From assembly GCA_937902295.1 (NCBI GenBank), contig CALGUM010000015.1:1-8714 (forward strand): a stretch of 8,714 nucleotides of DNA. Direction: 5' to 3'. Position 1 is the first letter of the stretch; every line of letters begins with the position of its first letter. A program made the position numbers and the translations under genes. Of the stretch, positions 1 through 6,352 are shown piece by piece. The notes beneath the pieces are model-generated. The model saw nothing but the letters and a program-made list of their open reading frames with translations, made no database searches and was not told the origin of the DNA. Source of the DNA: an uncultured Candidatus Saccharibacteria bacterium (GTDB taxonomy: Bacteria > Patescibacteriota > Saccharimonadia > Saccharimonadales > Saccharimonadaceae).

Positions 1-1
1 G

Positions 2-853
2 ATCGATGCCGTGGCAGCAGAGGAACTGAGTTTAGGTAATTTTAGCCAAGTTGTGATTTTAAACCGCCACGATATCGATGGGCATTTTGCACAGTCTTTG
101 CAGAACCCAAACATCAGTACGTACGGCACGAGCGGCGCAGCTGAGTATTCATTTGCCGACGAAAATTTTACACTCGAAGAGGGTCATATGGGCTATTTTG
201 TCACACCGGAATTTCAAAATACCCTGCGTGCCACCCTTCGCGTAGTGGGTGAGCATAATGTGCGGCCAATTGTGGGGGCTGTCGCAGTTGCAATCCGGTT
301 CTCGATGGACGGCGTGGCAATTATTCGCGGAGTAGAAGCCATACGGCCGGTACATGGACGGATGAATTTACTGCGCGGTGCGAACGGATCGACAATTATT
401 GACGATACCTACAATTCAAGTCCTGCCGCAGCGCAAATGGCACTGCAAACACTACTAAATCTTCCAGCCCCTCAGCGCATTGCTGTACTTGGCAGTATGA
501 ATGAGCTCGGAGATTCTTCCGCCGCGGAGCATGAACAGCTAGGACGTATGTGTACGCCGGAAGGAATTGATCTAGTCGTGACAATTGGCGAAGACGCAGC
601 ACGCTACTTAGCTCCCGCTGCGCAGGCAAATGGATGCATGGTGAAAAGCTTTTCAGATGCTATCTCTGCAGGTTCGTATGTCCACCAGCATATTGAGCAA
701 GGTTCAGTGGTGCTCGCCAAAGGCTCAGAAGGTGGTATATTTGTCGAGGAAGCAGTGAAAATTCTTTTGCGTAATATCGATGATAACAGCCAACTCGTAC
801 GCCAGTCACCAGCCTGGCTCGAGGCAAAATCACAATTCTTTTCTCGATTCTAG
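2..853 (+). CDS. murF: MurF-like UDP-MurNAc-tripeptide:D-Ala-D-Ala ligase, C-terminal part (5' end outside window)
   Basis: This is a Mur ligase fragment. The family adds an amino acid or dipeptide to UDP-MurNAc-peptide with ATP in the cytoplasm; MurF adds D-Ala-D-Ala. The frame is open to the window edge, so the GTG at 11 is not taken as a start. Counting from that codon, GEHNV (80-84) matches the central-domain GxHNV motif. HGRMN (115-119) and DDTYNSSP (131-138) match the junction with the C-terminal domain, and the DxYNxxP form is typical of MurF rather than MurC or MurD. IAVLGSMNELG (157-167) and VLAKGSEGG (234-242) match the ADP/substrate-binding C-terminal domain. The 280 visible residues are about 60% of a usual 450-residue MurF, covering part of the central domain and the whole C-terminal domain. 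No T-rich terminator is visible before the next gene. MurF is preferred; another Mur ligase of the MurE/F group is possible. Confidence 0.88.
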   Translation: MDAVAAEELSLGNFSQVVILNRHDIDGHFAQSLQNPNISTYGTSGAAEYSFADENFTLEEGHMGYFVTPEFQNTLRATLRVVGEHNVRPIVGAVAVAIRFSMDGVAIIRGVEAIRPVHGRMNLLRGANGSTIIDDTYNSSPAAAQMALQTLLNLPAPQRIAVLGSMNELGDSSAAEHEQLGRMCTPEGIDLVVTIGEDAARYLAPAAQANGCMVKSFSDAISAGSYVHQHIEQGSVVLAKGSEGGIFVEEAVKILLRNIDDNSQLVRQSPAWLEAKSQFFSRF

Positions 854-904
854 GCTACGTGTACTCCTTGCGCGACGGGGTGAGAAATTAGCATAACGTG
901 TTTG

Positions 905-913
905 TGGTATAAT
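905..913 (+). promoter_or_regulatory. Extended -10 promoter for the first membrane-anchored protein
   Basis: TGG followed directly by a consensus TATAAT (908-913) forms an extended -10 element. No good -35 box lies 16-18 nt upstream, which is common when the TGN extension is present. Transcription would start near 920, giving a leader of about 19 nt. The purine-rich GGGGAG at 931-936 lies only 2 nt from the ATG at 939, closer than an ideal Shine-Dalgarno. The promoter separates this gene from murF. Confidence 0.7.
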
Positions 914-938
914 TGGGTAAGTTTATAGAAGGGGAGAT

Positions 939-2009
939 ATGACAAAGGATCACACATCGCACGAGGCGAGTAGCTCACATGACGGCCCGTATCGCCGCGT
1001 AGGAATTTTGGTACTTATTAGCGTAATTATTATTGCAGTGTTTTTGGGTATTAGTGTAATTGCCAGAGGATTCGGTGGCAATGAGAAGCGACTCGCAGAA
1101 GCATTTATCACGACACTCCAGGAGCCATACATCAACGGCTCTTTTGGTATGAGCAACCAGACACAGGTGAATAAGTTTGAGCTTGAAGGTAAACTGCAGT
1201 ATACAAATGGCGAGGCAGCGGCACTCGAAAGCGAAATCTCCTTGTCCGAAGAAGGCGGCGAAGACATACAGGTACCTGTCGATGTGAGGGTTAACCTACA
1301 AGACACACCAGAATATTACATCAAAGCCAGTGCACTCGAAGAAGTAGCCCGACCGTTTGGTGAAATGATGCCAGCCATTAATGCAGATCTAATCTCTATC
1401 GCTGATAAAATTGACAGCCGGTGGCTCAGGTACGCACCCGAAGGTGATGAGACACAAGGCTGTGCCATGTCTATCTTTGAAGCGATGCAAGATAACGAGG
1501 ATGCGGTCAAAGAGCTGACACGTGCCTATATGTCGCATCGGTTTATCAATGTCAATTCTGTCGACAAAAAAAGTAACTCCACCCAAGTCTACAAAGTTGC
1601 TGTGGACAATGATACGTTAACTAAATTCACAAAAAAGCTCTATCAGACAGACTTCGTAGGTGATATCGATGCGTGTCAAGATGCGGTCAAAGAGGCCGAA
1701 TTACCTACGCCATCGCAGCCTCAGCAGCAACCCACTCCAGAACAAACTGCAAAAACTTCCATTACAGTCCGAGACGGTTTGATCGTAAGTATGTCGGCGT
1801 CAAATGCTGCACAGCAGAGTGCCGGTTCATTCTCAATTGCGCTCGATTTTGATGAAAACGACATCACCATGCCATCAGAAGACATTGTCGAGTCATCCAC
1901 CATTCAACATGAAATGAAGTCCATTACCGAATATATACTCGAACAACAGCAGCAAGCTACTCAACAGCAAGCGCCCGGTATGAGCGGCCCAGCAATGCGT
2001 CAGCCATAA
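939..2009 (+). CDS. Single-pass membrane-anchored extracytoplasmic protein (paralogue A)
   Basis: No named family is recognised. The 356-residue protein has a hydrophilic N-terminus rich in His/Ser (1-20) and one hydrophobic segment (about 21-43, starting VGILVLISV). A predicted extracytoplasmic domain with many alternating beta-type stretches follows. There is no Cys after the membrane segment, so it is a membrane anchor and not a lipobox. The only cysteines are C175 and C246. Residues 255-270 form a Pro/Gln-rich linker and 335-356 a Gln-rich tail. The next gene encodes a diverged paralogue: both have an anchor, a D-K/T-I-x-D/S-x-W-[LV]-R motif (W162 here), a Cys pair 71 apart, and Y-[KR]-V-x-[VI]-D between the cysteines. 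The secreted-side cysteines may form a disulfide (inference). An LppX/LolA-like beta-sheet fold is conceivable but not shown. The first ATG is used as start; the upstream promoter and purine tract agree. Confidence 0.85.
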   Translation: MTKDHTSHEASSSHDGPYRRVGILVLISVIIIAVFLGISVIARGFGGNEKRLAEAFITTLQEPYINGSFGMSNQTQVNKFELEGKLQYTNGEAAALESEISLSEEGGEDIQVPVDVRVNLQDTPEYYIKASALEEVARPFGEMMPAINADLISIADKIDSRWLRYAPEGDETQGCAMSIFEAMQDNEDAVKELTRAYMSHRFINVNSVDKKSNSTQVYKVAVDNDTLTKFTKKLYQTDFVGDIDACQDAVKEAELPTPSQPQQQPTPEQTAKTSITVRDGLIVSMSASNAAQQSAGSFSIALDFDENDITMPSEDIVESSTIQHEMKSITEYILEQQQQATQQQAPGMSGPAMRQP

Positions 2010-2018
2010 GCGGTATAG

Positions 2019-2047
2019 TAGATAAAAATACCTACGTATGATATAAA
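2019..2047 (+). promoter_or_regulatory. Promoter for paralogue B (extended -10)
   Basis: TGA followed by TATAAA (2042-2047) forms an extended -10. TAGATA (2019-2024) matches four of six -35 consensus positions with an exact 17-nt spacer. The predicted start is near 2054, giving a leader of about 28 nt that contains AGGGGTGA (2073-2080) as ribosome binding site. The second paralogue can therefore be transcribed independently of the first. A weak GGTAT/ATACC inverted repeat overlaps the -35 region and has no T-run. Confidence 0.6.
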
Positions 2048-2081
2048 TAAACTCAATAACGCGGGAAAATATAGGGGTGAT

Positions 2082-3137
2082 ATGGCGAAAAAAAAGAATC
2101 CAAAGTCAAAGCAAAAATCAAATAAAATACTACTTATCGCGATAGGGATTGTGGTCGCTATTCTTGCGGTTGCGTTTGCTGTGTATGCAATTATGTCACC
2201 GACACCAGAAGAGCGTGTTGCTGCCGGTCTCATGAAGCTTGTGACATCAGATACTGTATCTGTAGAATCTCAATCTACTTCACTAAGAGACGATGGGTCA
2301 AATCAAACGACGATGCTCAAAGCTATCACAAACAAGCAGGTGGTAGACGCGGAGTTGTCGCTGCGTATCGAGTCGGAAGATCAAGATACATTCGATACTA
2401 CGGTAGCTGCGGTGGTTCCAGAAGATGGTGATTTGTATGTAAAGATTGATGATCCGAAGACAACTCTGAAGGAAGGCGTAGATGCACTGTTGGGCGTACA
2501 AACAGGACAGGCGGGTAGCCAACAGGGTGCCCCTTCGAATTCACTTCGTGACATGCTTGCACCATATATCGAGGATGTGGCAGATACAATAGGTGACAAG
2601 TGGGTGCGGGTACCAAACGATGAGTTAGCCATTAACACCTATCAAGAAAAAGTTTCGGCAGGTTGCTATGTAGATTTCGTACGCGAGACTCAGTCGAATA
2701 AAGAGGCGCGAACGCAGCTTATATCACTTTTTGAGAAGCATAATTTTATCCGAATTGACGATACACTAGAGCGCAAAGGTACAAGTGCAGGATATAGAGT
2801 CTCAATTGATCAGGAAGTGCTCGAAACGTTTTTGGAGAACGCTGGAGGTAACGCTGCATTTGACAAGATCGCAGCCTGTGATCCAACACTCAGACTATTG
2901 GTTGGTACAGAAGATCAGCAAGTTGATATGTGGGTGGATCGATTTTCAAATTCAATCACCCATGTTGAGCTAGGTGGTGCAGGTACTAGCGATGCAACTA
3001 CAGAGGTAAAATTTGGGTATAGTGGGCGTGTCAACGTGAATACGCCGGCGGATTCGGTTGATCTTTCCGAGGTGATAGCGCCACTTGGTGCGATGCAGCC
3101 AGAGATAAGCACAGAAGTACCAACACCAGAGCAGTAG
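2082..3137 (+). CDS. Single-pass membrane-anchored extracytoplasmic protein (paralogue B)
   Basis: This 351-residue protein has a Lys-rich cytoplasmic start (1-15), one membrane segment (about 16-38, starting ILLIAIGIV) and an extracytoplasmic domain. The positive N-terminus predicts an N-in topology. The domain contains DLYVKIDD (117-124), W174 in KWVRV, and only two cysteines, C195 and C266. C195-C266 aligns without gaps to C175-C246 of the preceding gene. I count 16 identities in 72 positions, including H-x-F-I, Y-[KR]-V-x-[VI]-D and L-x-x-F. The two genes are therefore a tandem duplication that has diverged strongly. The C-terminus is Pro/Glu-rich. AGGGG 4 nt before the ATG supports the start. 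The function is unknown. Its place beside a Mur ligase fits an envelope or host-contact role, but that is only context. No lipobox is present. Confidence 0.85.
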   Translation: MAKKKNPKSKQKSNKILLIAIGIVVAILAVAFAVYAIMSPTPEERVAAGLMKLVTSDTVSVESQSTSLRDDGSNQTTMLKAITNKQVVDAELSLRIESEDQDTFDTTVAAVVPEDGDLYVKIDDPKTTLKEGVDALLGVQTGQAGSQQGAPSNSLRDMLAPYIEDVADTIGDKWVRVPNDELAINTYQEKVSAGCYVDFVRETQSNKEARTQLISLFEKHNFIRIDDTLERKGTSAGYRVSIDQEVLETFLENAGGNAAFDKIAACDPTLRLLVGTEDQQVDMWVDRFSNSITHVELGGAGTSDATTEVKFGYSGRVNVNTPADSVDLSEVIAPLGAMQPEISTEVPTPEQ

Positions 3138-3166
3138 TAGCGTTTCTAGTGGCACGAGAAGTGCTG

Positions 3167-3172
3167 TATACT
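3167..3172 (+). promoter_or_regulatory. Possible -10 box just upstream of leuS
   Basis: TATACT lies 9 nt before the leuS ATG (3182), so transcription would begin at about 3178-3180, leaving a leader of only 2-4 nt. AAGGA (3176-3180) is also only 1 nt from the ATG, too near for normal Shine-Dalgarno pairing. The -35 region is weak (TTTCTA, 18 nt away). Either leuS is nearly leaderless or it is read through from the upstream gene. Confidence 0.4.
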
Positions 3173-3181
3173 AATAAGGAT

Positions 3182-5677
3182 ATGACACGTTACAATCCAC
3201 TTGAGATAGAGCAAAAATGGCAAGCCACCTGGGAATCAGAGGGAACCTATTGCACAGATCTGTCCGATACAACTAAGCCGAAGTACTATGGCTTTAGTAT
3301 GCTCCCTGGCATCACAGGTGCCGGAATTCATATTGGCCACGGGCGAACATATCAGTTTAGTGATATCAAAGTCCGTGCCAAACGACAGCAAGGCTACAAT
3401 GCGTATCATCCTATTGGATGGGATAGTTTTGGGCTACCTGTCGAAAAATATGCGATCAAAGTCGGTAAGACTCCTCGCCAAGCTCACGACGATGCAAAAA
3501 AGAACTTTATCACTCAGCTCAAGCGCCTTGGCTTTAGTTACGATTGGACGAAAGAGATTAGCACTGCTGATCCTGAGTACTACAAGTGGACGCAGTGGAT
3601 TTTTACGCAGCTATACAAAAATGATCTCGCCTACCAAAAAGAGAGTCCGCAGTGGTGGTGTGAAACCGACCAGACGGTACTTGCCAATGAGCAGGTAGAA
3701 TCTGGCAAGTGCTGGCGCTGTGGCGACCCGGTAGTCAAAAAAAATCTTCGCCAATGGTTTTTCCGCATCACTGCCTATGCAGAAGAAATGCTCCAAGCGA
3801 CAGATGAATTGAACTGGACCGAGATGGTCAAGACTATGCAGAAAAACTGGATCGGCAAGAGCCAGGGTGCGGAAATTGAGTTTCAGGTAGAGGATCGCGA
3901 AGATACCATTACGGTATTTACGACGCGCCCAGACACATTATTTGGTGCAACGTATCTCGCACTCGCGCCAGAGCATGCACTCGCCAAGACACTCGCCGAA
4001 GCAGGCGCAGTAGAGGCAGTGCATGCGTATATCGACGCAGCATCGGCACGTTCAGACGTAGATCGCATGAGCGATTCTCAAGATAAAACAGGAGTATTTA
4101 CGGGCAGCTACGCAATTAATCCTGTGAACGGTGCGAAAATTCCAATTTGGATTGCAGATTACGTGCTGGGCGGATATGGTACAGGCGCGCTTATGGCGGT
4201 GCCGGCACACGATGAACGTGACTTTGCGTTTGCCGAAAAATTTGACCTACCAATTGTGCAGGTCGTGGAGCGCCCAGACAATAGCCCCGATGCACTGTAC
4301 ACAGGCGAAGGTATTTTGACAAATAGTCAACAGTTCGATGGAACCGAAAGTAGCGATGCGCGCGAACAGATTGTGGCGTGGCTCGAACAGCAACAAGTAG
4401 GAAGAAATTCGATTACCTATAAAATGCGCGACTGGTTAATTAGTCGACAGCGCTATTGGGGTGCGCCGATTCCTATCGTGTATGTCGAGGGGCATGCGCC
4501 AATTGCGGTACACGACAAAAACCTGCCTGTGGTTTTGCCAGAGATAGACGATTTCCAGCCAAAAGGCGGCATGACATCGGTACTTGCGACAGTTGATGAC
4601 TGGGTGCGAGTGTGGGTGGATGTGAACACCGGAGAAACAGTCTCAATTACCGAACCAAAACCACAAGGCGAGCAGTGGGTGGAAGGGCGCCGTGAAACGG
4701 ATACGCTCGATGGCTATGCATGTAGTAGCTGGTACTGGTTGCGATATACCGATCCATTCAACGATACCGAGGCGTGGAGCCCAGAATCAGCCAAGCATTG
4801 GCAGCCAGTCGATTTTTATAACGGTGCCGACCATGCGGTAGCGCATTTGCTTTACTCGCGTTTTTGGACACGTTTTTTCTACAAGCAAGGACTAGTTCCC
4901 GACCCCGAGCCATTTAAGCGCATGATGTACAACGGCTATATTCTTGCCTCAAGTGGAGAGAAGATGAGTAAGAGTAAGGGTAATGTCATAGACCCGATGG
5001 AAATTATGGATAGTGGCTATGGCGCCGACTCTTTGCGTGTGTACGAAATGTTTATTGCACCCTATGACATGGATGCGCCATGGGACACTCGCGGTGTACC
5101 AGGTACGTACAGGTTCCTGAACCGTGTATGGACACTCGCGCAGGAGTATATAGACGCACAGGTAGGTGACCTAGACGATGTGAACGCCCGCGAACTGCTC
5201 GTCGTTGCGCATAAGACTGTCAAAAAAGTTACAAGTGACATCGAAGACGATAAGTTTAACACAGCCGTTGCTGCGATGATGGAGGCGGTTAATAGTTTCT
5301 ACAAGCTAAAAGACGCTACGGGCGGCATCAAACAGAACGACGCGTGGAAATTCGCACTCGAAAGCCTGCTGCAGATACTTGCGCCTTTTGCACCGCATAT
5401 TACCGAAGAGCTGTGGTCTCAACTTGGTCATGCCACGACTATTCATCGAGACGCGTGGCCACACTGGGACGAAACATACTTGCAGCGAGACGAGATGACG
5501 ATTGTGGTGCAAGTCAACGGCAAGCTCCGTGCGACGTTGAACATTTCAAAAGACAGCACCAAGGAAGAGATTGAGCAATTAGCGCTTGCCGATGCGAATG
5601 TAAAAAACTTTATCGCCGACAAAAAACCGACCAAGGTAATTTATGTACCTGGTCGGCTTGTGAACGTGGTTGTCTAG
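3182..5677 (+). CDS. leuS: Leucyl-tRNA synthetase
   Basis: LeuRS charges tRNA-Leu with leucine using ATP in the cytoplasm and edits mischarged tRNA. From the ATG at 3182 the protein has 831 residues, close to the usual bacterial 800-870. The class I signatures are HIGH (50-53) and KMSKS (594-598, within SGEKMSKSKGN). The Cys-bearing module has C160, C177 and C180 (VLANEQVESGKCWRC), as in bacterial LeuRS. The CP1 editing domain shows TTRPDT (247-252) and AVPAHDERD, where D344 aligns with the conserved editing Asp. RDWLISRQRYWGAPIP lies at 416-431. The anticodon-binding domain includes PFAPHITEELW (735-745), and the C-terminal module is present. An in-frame GTG at 3149 would add 11 residues, but family members begin just before the LEIEQKW motif, so the ATG is chosen. 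The gene ends 3 nt from a convergent minus-strand gene, and no plus-strand terminator is visible. Confidence 0.97.
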   Translation: MTRYNPLEIEQKWQATWESEGTYCTDLSDTTKPKYYGFSMLPGITGAGIHIGHGRTYQFSDIKVRAKRQQGYNAYHPIGWDSFGLPVEKYAIKVGKTPRQAHDDAKKNFITQLKRLGFSYDWTKEISTADPEYYKWTQWIFTQLYKNDLAYQKESPQWWCETDQTVLANEQVESGKCWRCGDPVVKKNLRQWFFRITAYAEEMLQATDELNWTEMVKTMQKNWIGKSQGAEIEFQVEDREDTITVFTTRPDTLFGATYLALAPEHALAKTLAEAGAVEAVHAYIDAASARSDVDRMSDSQDKTGVFTGSYAINPVNGAKIPIWIADYVLGGYGTGALMAVPAHDERDFAFAEKFDLPIVQVVERPDNSPDALYTGEGILTNSQQFDGTESSDAREQIVAWLEQQQVGRNSITYKMRDWLISRQRYWGAPIPIVYVEGHAPIAVHDKNLPVVLPEIDDFQPKGGMTSVLATVDDWVRVWVDVNTGETVSITEPKPQGEQWVEGRRETDTLDGYACSSWYWLRYTDPFNDTEAWSPESAKHWQPVDFYNGADHAVAHLLYSRFWTRFFYKQGLVPDPEPFKRMMYNGYILASSGEKMSKSKGNVIDPMEIMDSGYGADSLRVYEMFIAPYDMDAPWDTRGVPGTYRFLNRVWTLAQEYIDAQVGDLDDVNARELLVVAHKTVKKVTSDIEDDKFNTAVAAMMEAVNSFYKLKDATGGIKQNDAWKFALESLLQILAPFAPHITEELWSQLGHATTIHRDAWPHWDETYLQRDEMTIVVQVNGKLRATLNISKDSTKEEIEQLALADANVKNFIADKKPTKVIYVPGRLVNVVV
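5621..5656 (-). terminator. Intrinsic terminator of the minus-strand gene, inside leuS coding sequence
   Basis: Bases 5627-5632 and 5633-5638 pair with 5651-5656 and 5646-5650, giving an 11-bp stem with one bulged A and a 7-nt loop. On the minus strand the stem is followed directly by six T (complement of AAAAAA at 5621-5626), the classic intrinsic terminator form. It lies 24 nt after the stop codon of the minus-strand gene. On the plus strand there is no T-run after the hairpin, so it should not stop leuS transcription. Confidence 0.75.
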
Positions 5678-5680
5678 CTT

Positions 5681-6025
5681 TTATTCACCAAATTCTACAG
5701 GTGGATATTGGGCCTTCTCAGTATTATCGGATGGAGAGTTGAGTTCGTAGGGGCGCTCCACTGGAACTGGACGCTCGTCAAGCACTACTGTGCCTGTGTC
5801 GTATATAGATTCGGGGTTAGTGTCGGTCACGTGTTCCACTGTACTTGTTTCGGGGTCGATAGTACGCTCAATCTCATTTGTTTTGTGCATACCAAAACCT
5901 ACCGAAGCTGTTAGTATGAATGCGCTTGCAGCAACCGCGCCCAATTTTTTATTTGTCGCTTCTCGCTGCTCACGCTTTTCTTTGAGCTCTAGTCTTGTTT
6001 TCCAGTAACTTGCTTCGTTATTCAT
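5681..6025 (-). CDS. Small single-pass membrane protein with acidic extracytoplasmic tail
   Basis: No family is recognised. The 114 residues divide into a charged, helix-prone N-terminus rich in Lys/Arg/Glu (1-26), one hydrophobic segment (about 27-46, GAVAASAFILTASVGFG) and an acidic Pro-containing tail (47-114) that should face outward by the positive-inside rule. It has no cysteines. The gene is convergent with leuS (3-nt gap) and divergent from rpmF. Its reality is supported by a good promoter at one end (6032-6060) and an intrinsic terminator 24 nt past its stop. The predicted transcription start falls on the A of the ATG, so the mRNA would be leaderless; no Shine-Dalgarno is present. 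The function is unknown; a structural envelope role or an anchored regulator are both possible. Confidence 0.75.
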   Translation of the reverse strand: MNNEASYWKTRLELKEKREQREATNKKLGAVAASAFILTASVGFGMHKTNEIERTIDPETSTVEHVTDTNPESIYDTGTVVLDERPVPVERPYELNSPSDNTEKAQYPPVEFGE

Positions 6026-6031
6026 ATATAC

Positions 6032-6060
6032 ATATTACCATAACCACAAAGATATGTCAA
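6032..6060 (-). promoter_or_regulatory. Strong promoter giving a predicted leaderless mRNA
   Basis: Read on the minus strand, TTGACA (6060-6055, perfect -35) is followed by a 17-nt spacer and TAATAT (6037-6032), with TGG just before it as an extended -10. The first transcribed base, 7 nt after the -10 box, is the A of the ATG at 6025. No alternative start with a ribosome binding site is seen. Confidence 0.75.
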
Positions 6061-6070
6061 TAGCTATTGA
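6057..6070. promoter_or_regulatory. 14-bp perfect palindrome between divergent promoters (candidate operator)
   Basis: TCAATAGCTATTGA is a perfect inverted repeat centred between the two divergent promoters and overlapping both -35 boxes (6055-6060 on minus, 6067-6072 on plus). A dimeric regulator bound here could block both. Part of the symmetry comes from the two TTGA -35 cores themselves; the central TAGCTA is extra. Operator function is inference. Confidence 0.4.
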
Positions 6071-6095
6071 AAAAGTACCTCGCACAGTGTATAGT
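6067..6095 (+). promoter_or_regulatory. Promoter of rpmF
   Basis: TTGAAA (6067-6072), a 17-nt spacer and TATAGT (6090-6095) form a near-consensus promoter. The start is expected near 6102, giving a leader of about 37 nt that holds TAAGGAG (6121-6127) as a strong Shine-Dalgarno for the ATG at 6139. The -35 box is 6 nt from that of the divergent promoter, so the two RNA polymerase sites probably compete. Confidence 0.75.
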
Positions 6096-6138
6096 AATTG
6101 GTAATTGTATTAAATAAACGTAAGGAGTTAATTTACTC

Positions 6139-6279
6139 ATGGGACAGCCTAAAAAGCAAAGTAGTCCGCGCAAAACCGGTCTGCGACGCAGCCACCTCGT
6201 GCTCAAGCTTGCACGTCGTGTCAACACAACCTCACCTGTTAAGGTTAAAACAACCAAGCGCGAAACTGGCAAAAAATAA
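6139..6279 (+). CDS. rpmF: Ribosomal protein L32 (bL32), short cysteine-free form
   Basis: bL32 is a small basic protein of the large ribosomal subunit. The 46-residue product begins MGQPKKQSSPRKTGLRRSH and is very rich in Lys/Arg. The P-K-K..S..R....RRSH..L pattern matches the N-terminal half of bL32. The C-terminal zinc-ribbon half, with its usual two C-x2-C pairs, is absent: there are no cysteines, and the tail is a short basic stretch. Usual bL32 is about 55-65 residues. A strong Shine-Dalgarno (TAAGGAG, 6121-6127) and its own promoter support translation at a high level. It precedes nusB and other RNA/ribosome genes. Because the protein is short, assignment rests on the N-terminal motif and context; another small basic ribosomal protein is a less likely alternative. 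Confidence 0.78.
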   Translation: MGQPKKQSSPRKTGLRRSHLVLKLARRVNTTSPVKVKTTKRETGKK

Positions 6280-6315
6280 TAGTTCAGTAGGCGAAGACTC
6301 GCCGTATTGAACTGT
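6279..6315. other. Long hairpin at the rpmF-nusB junction
   Basis: AGTTCA (6281-6286) pairs with TGAACT (6308-6313), GTA (6287-6289) pairs with TAT (6305-6307) through one G-U, and GGCGA (6290-6294) pairs with TCGCC (6299-6303). The loop is AGAC and one G (6304) is bulged. Two further weak pairs extend it into the rpmF stop codon. There is no T-run on the plus side, so it is not a normal plus-strand terminator. On the minus strand the stem is followed by ATTATTTTTT, which resembles a terminator for antisense reading. It could be an mRNA-stabilising 3' end of rpmF or an RNase III site. Confidence 0.55.
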
Positions 6316-6334
6316 ATACATAAAAGAATATAAA
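6307..6334 (+). promoter_or_regulatory. Possible nusB operon promoter
   Basis: TTGAAC (6307-6312), a 16-nt spacer and TATAAA (6329-6334) precede nusB. Transcription would start near 6341, leaving about 12 nt before the ATG. The -35 overlaps the right arm of the junction hairpin. The leader lacks a clear Shine-Dalgarno and contains the 8-bp palindrome CGTTAACG (6343-6350). The nusB operon may also be reached by read-through from rpmF. Confidence 0.45.
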
Positions 6335-6352
6335 AGAAAGAACGTTAACGAA

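Noticed and set aside
854..938. Terminator after murF
   Set aside because: No stable stem followed by a T-run was found; the gap holds only the extended -10 promoter and leader of the next gene.
950..1306. 118-residue minus-strand frame opposite paralogue A
   Set aside because: It is a Ser/Pro/Leu-rich translation typical of an antisense shadow, without promoter or ribosome site.
939..3137. Lipoprotein signal peptides in the two anchored paralogues
   Set aside because: No Cys follows either hydrophobic segment; the only cysteines are deep in the extracytoplasmic domains.
3149..3181. GTG start adding 11 residues to LeuRS
   Set aside because: The extra residues precede the point where LeuRS proteins begin, and the putative -10 box TATACT would lie inside the coding sequence. 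ATG 3182 fits family length better.
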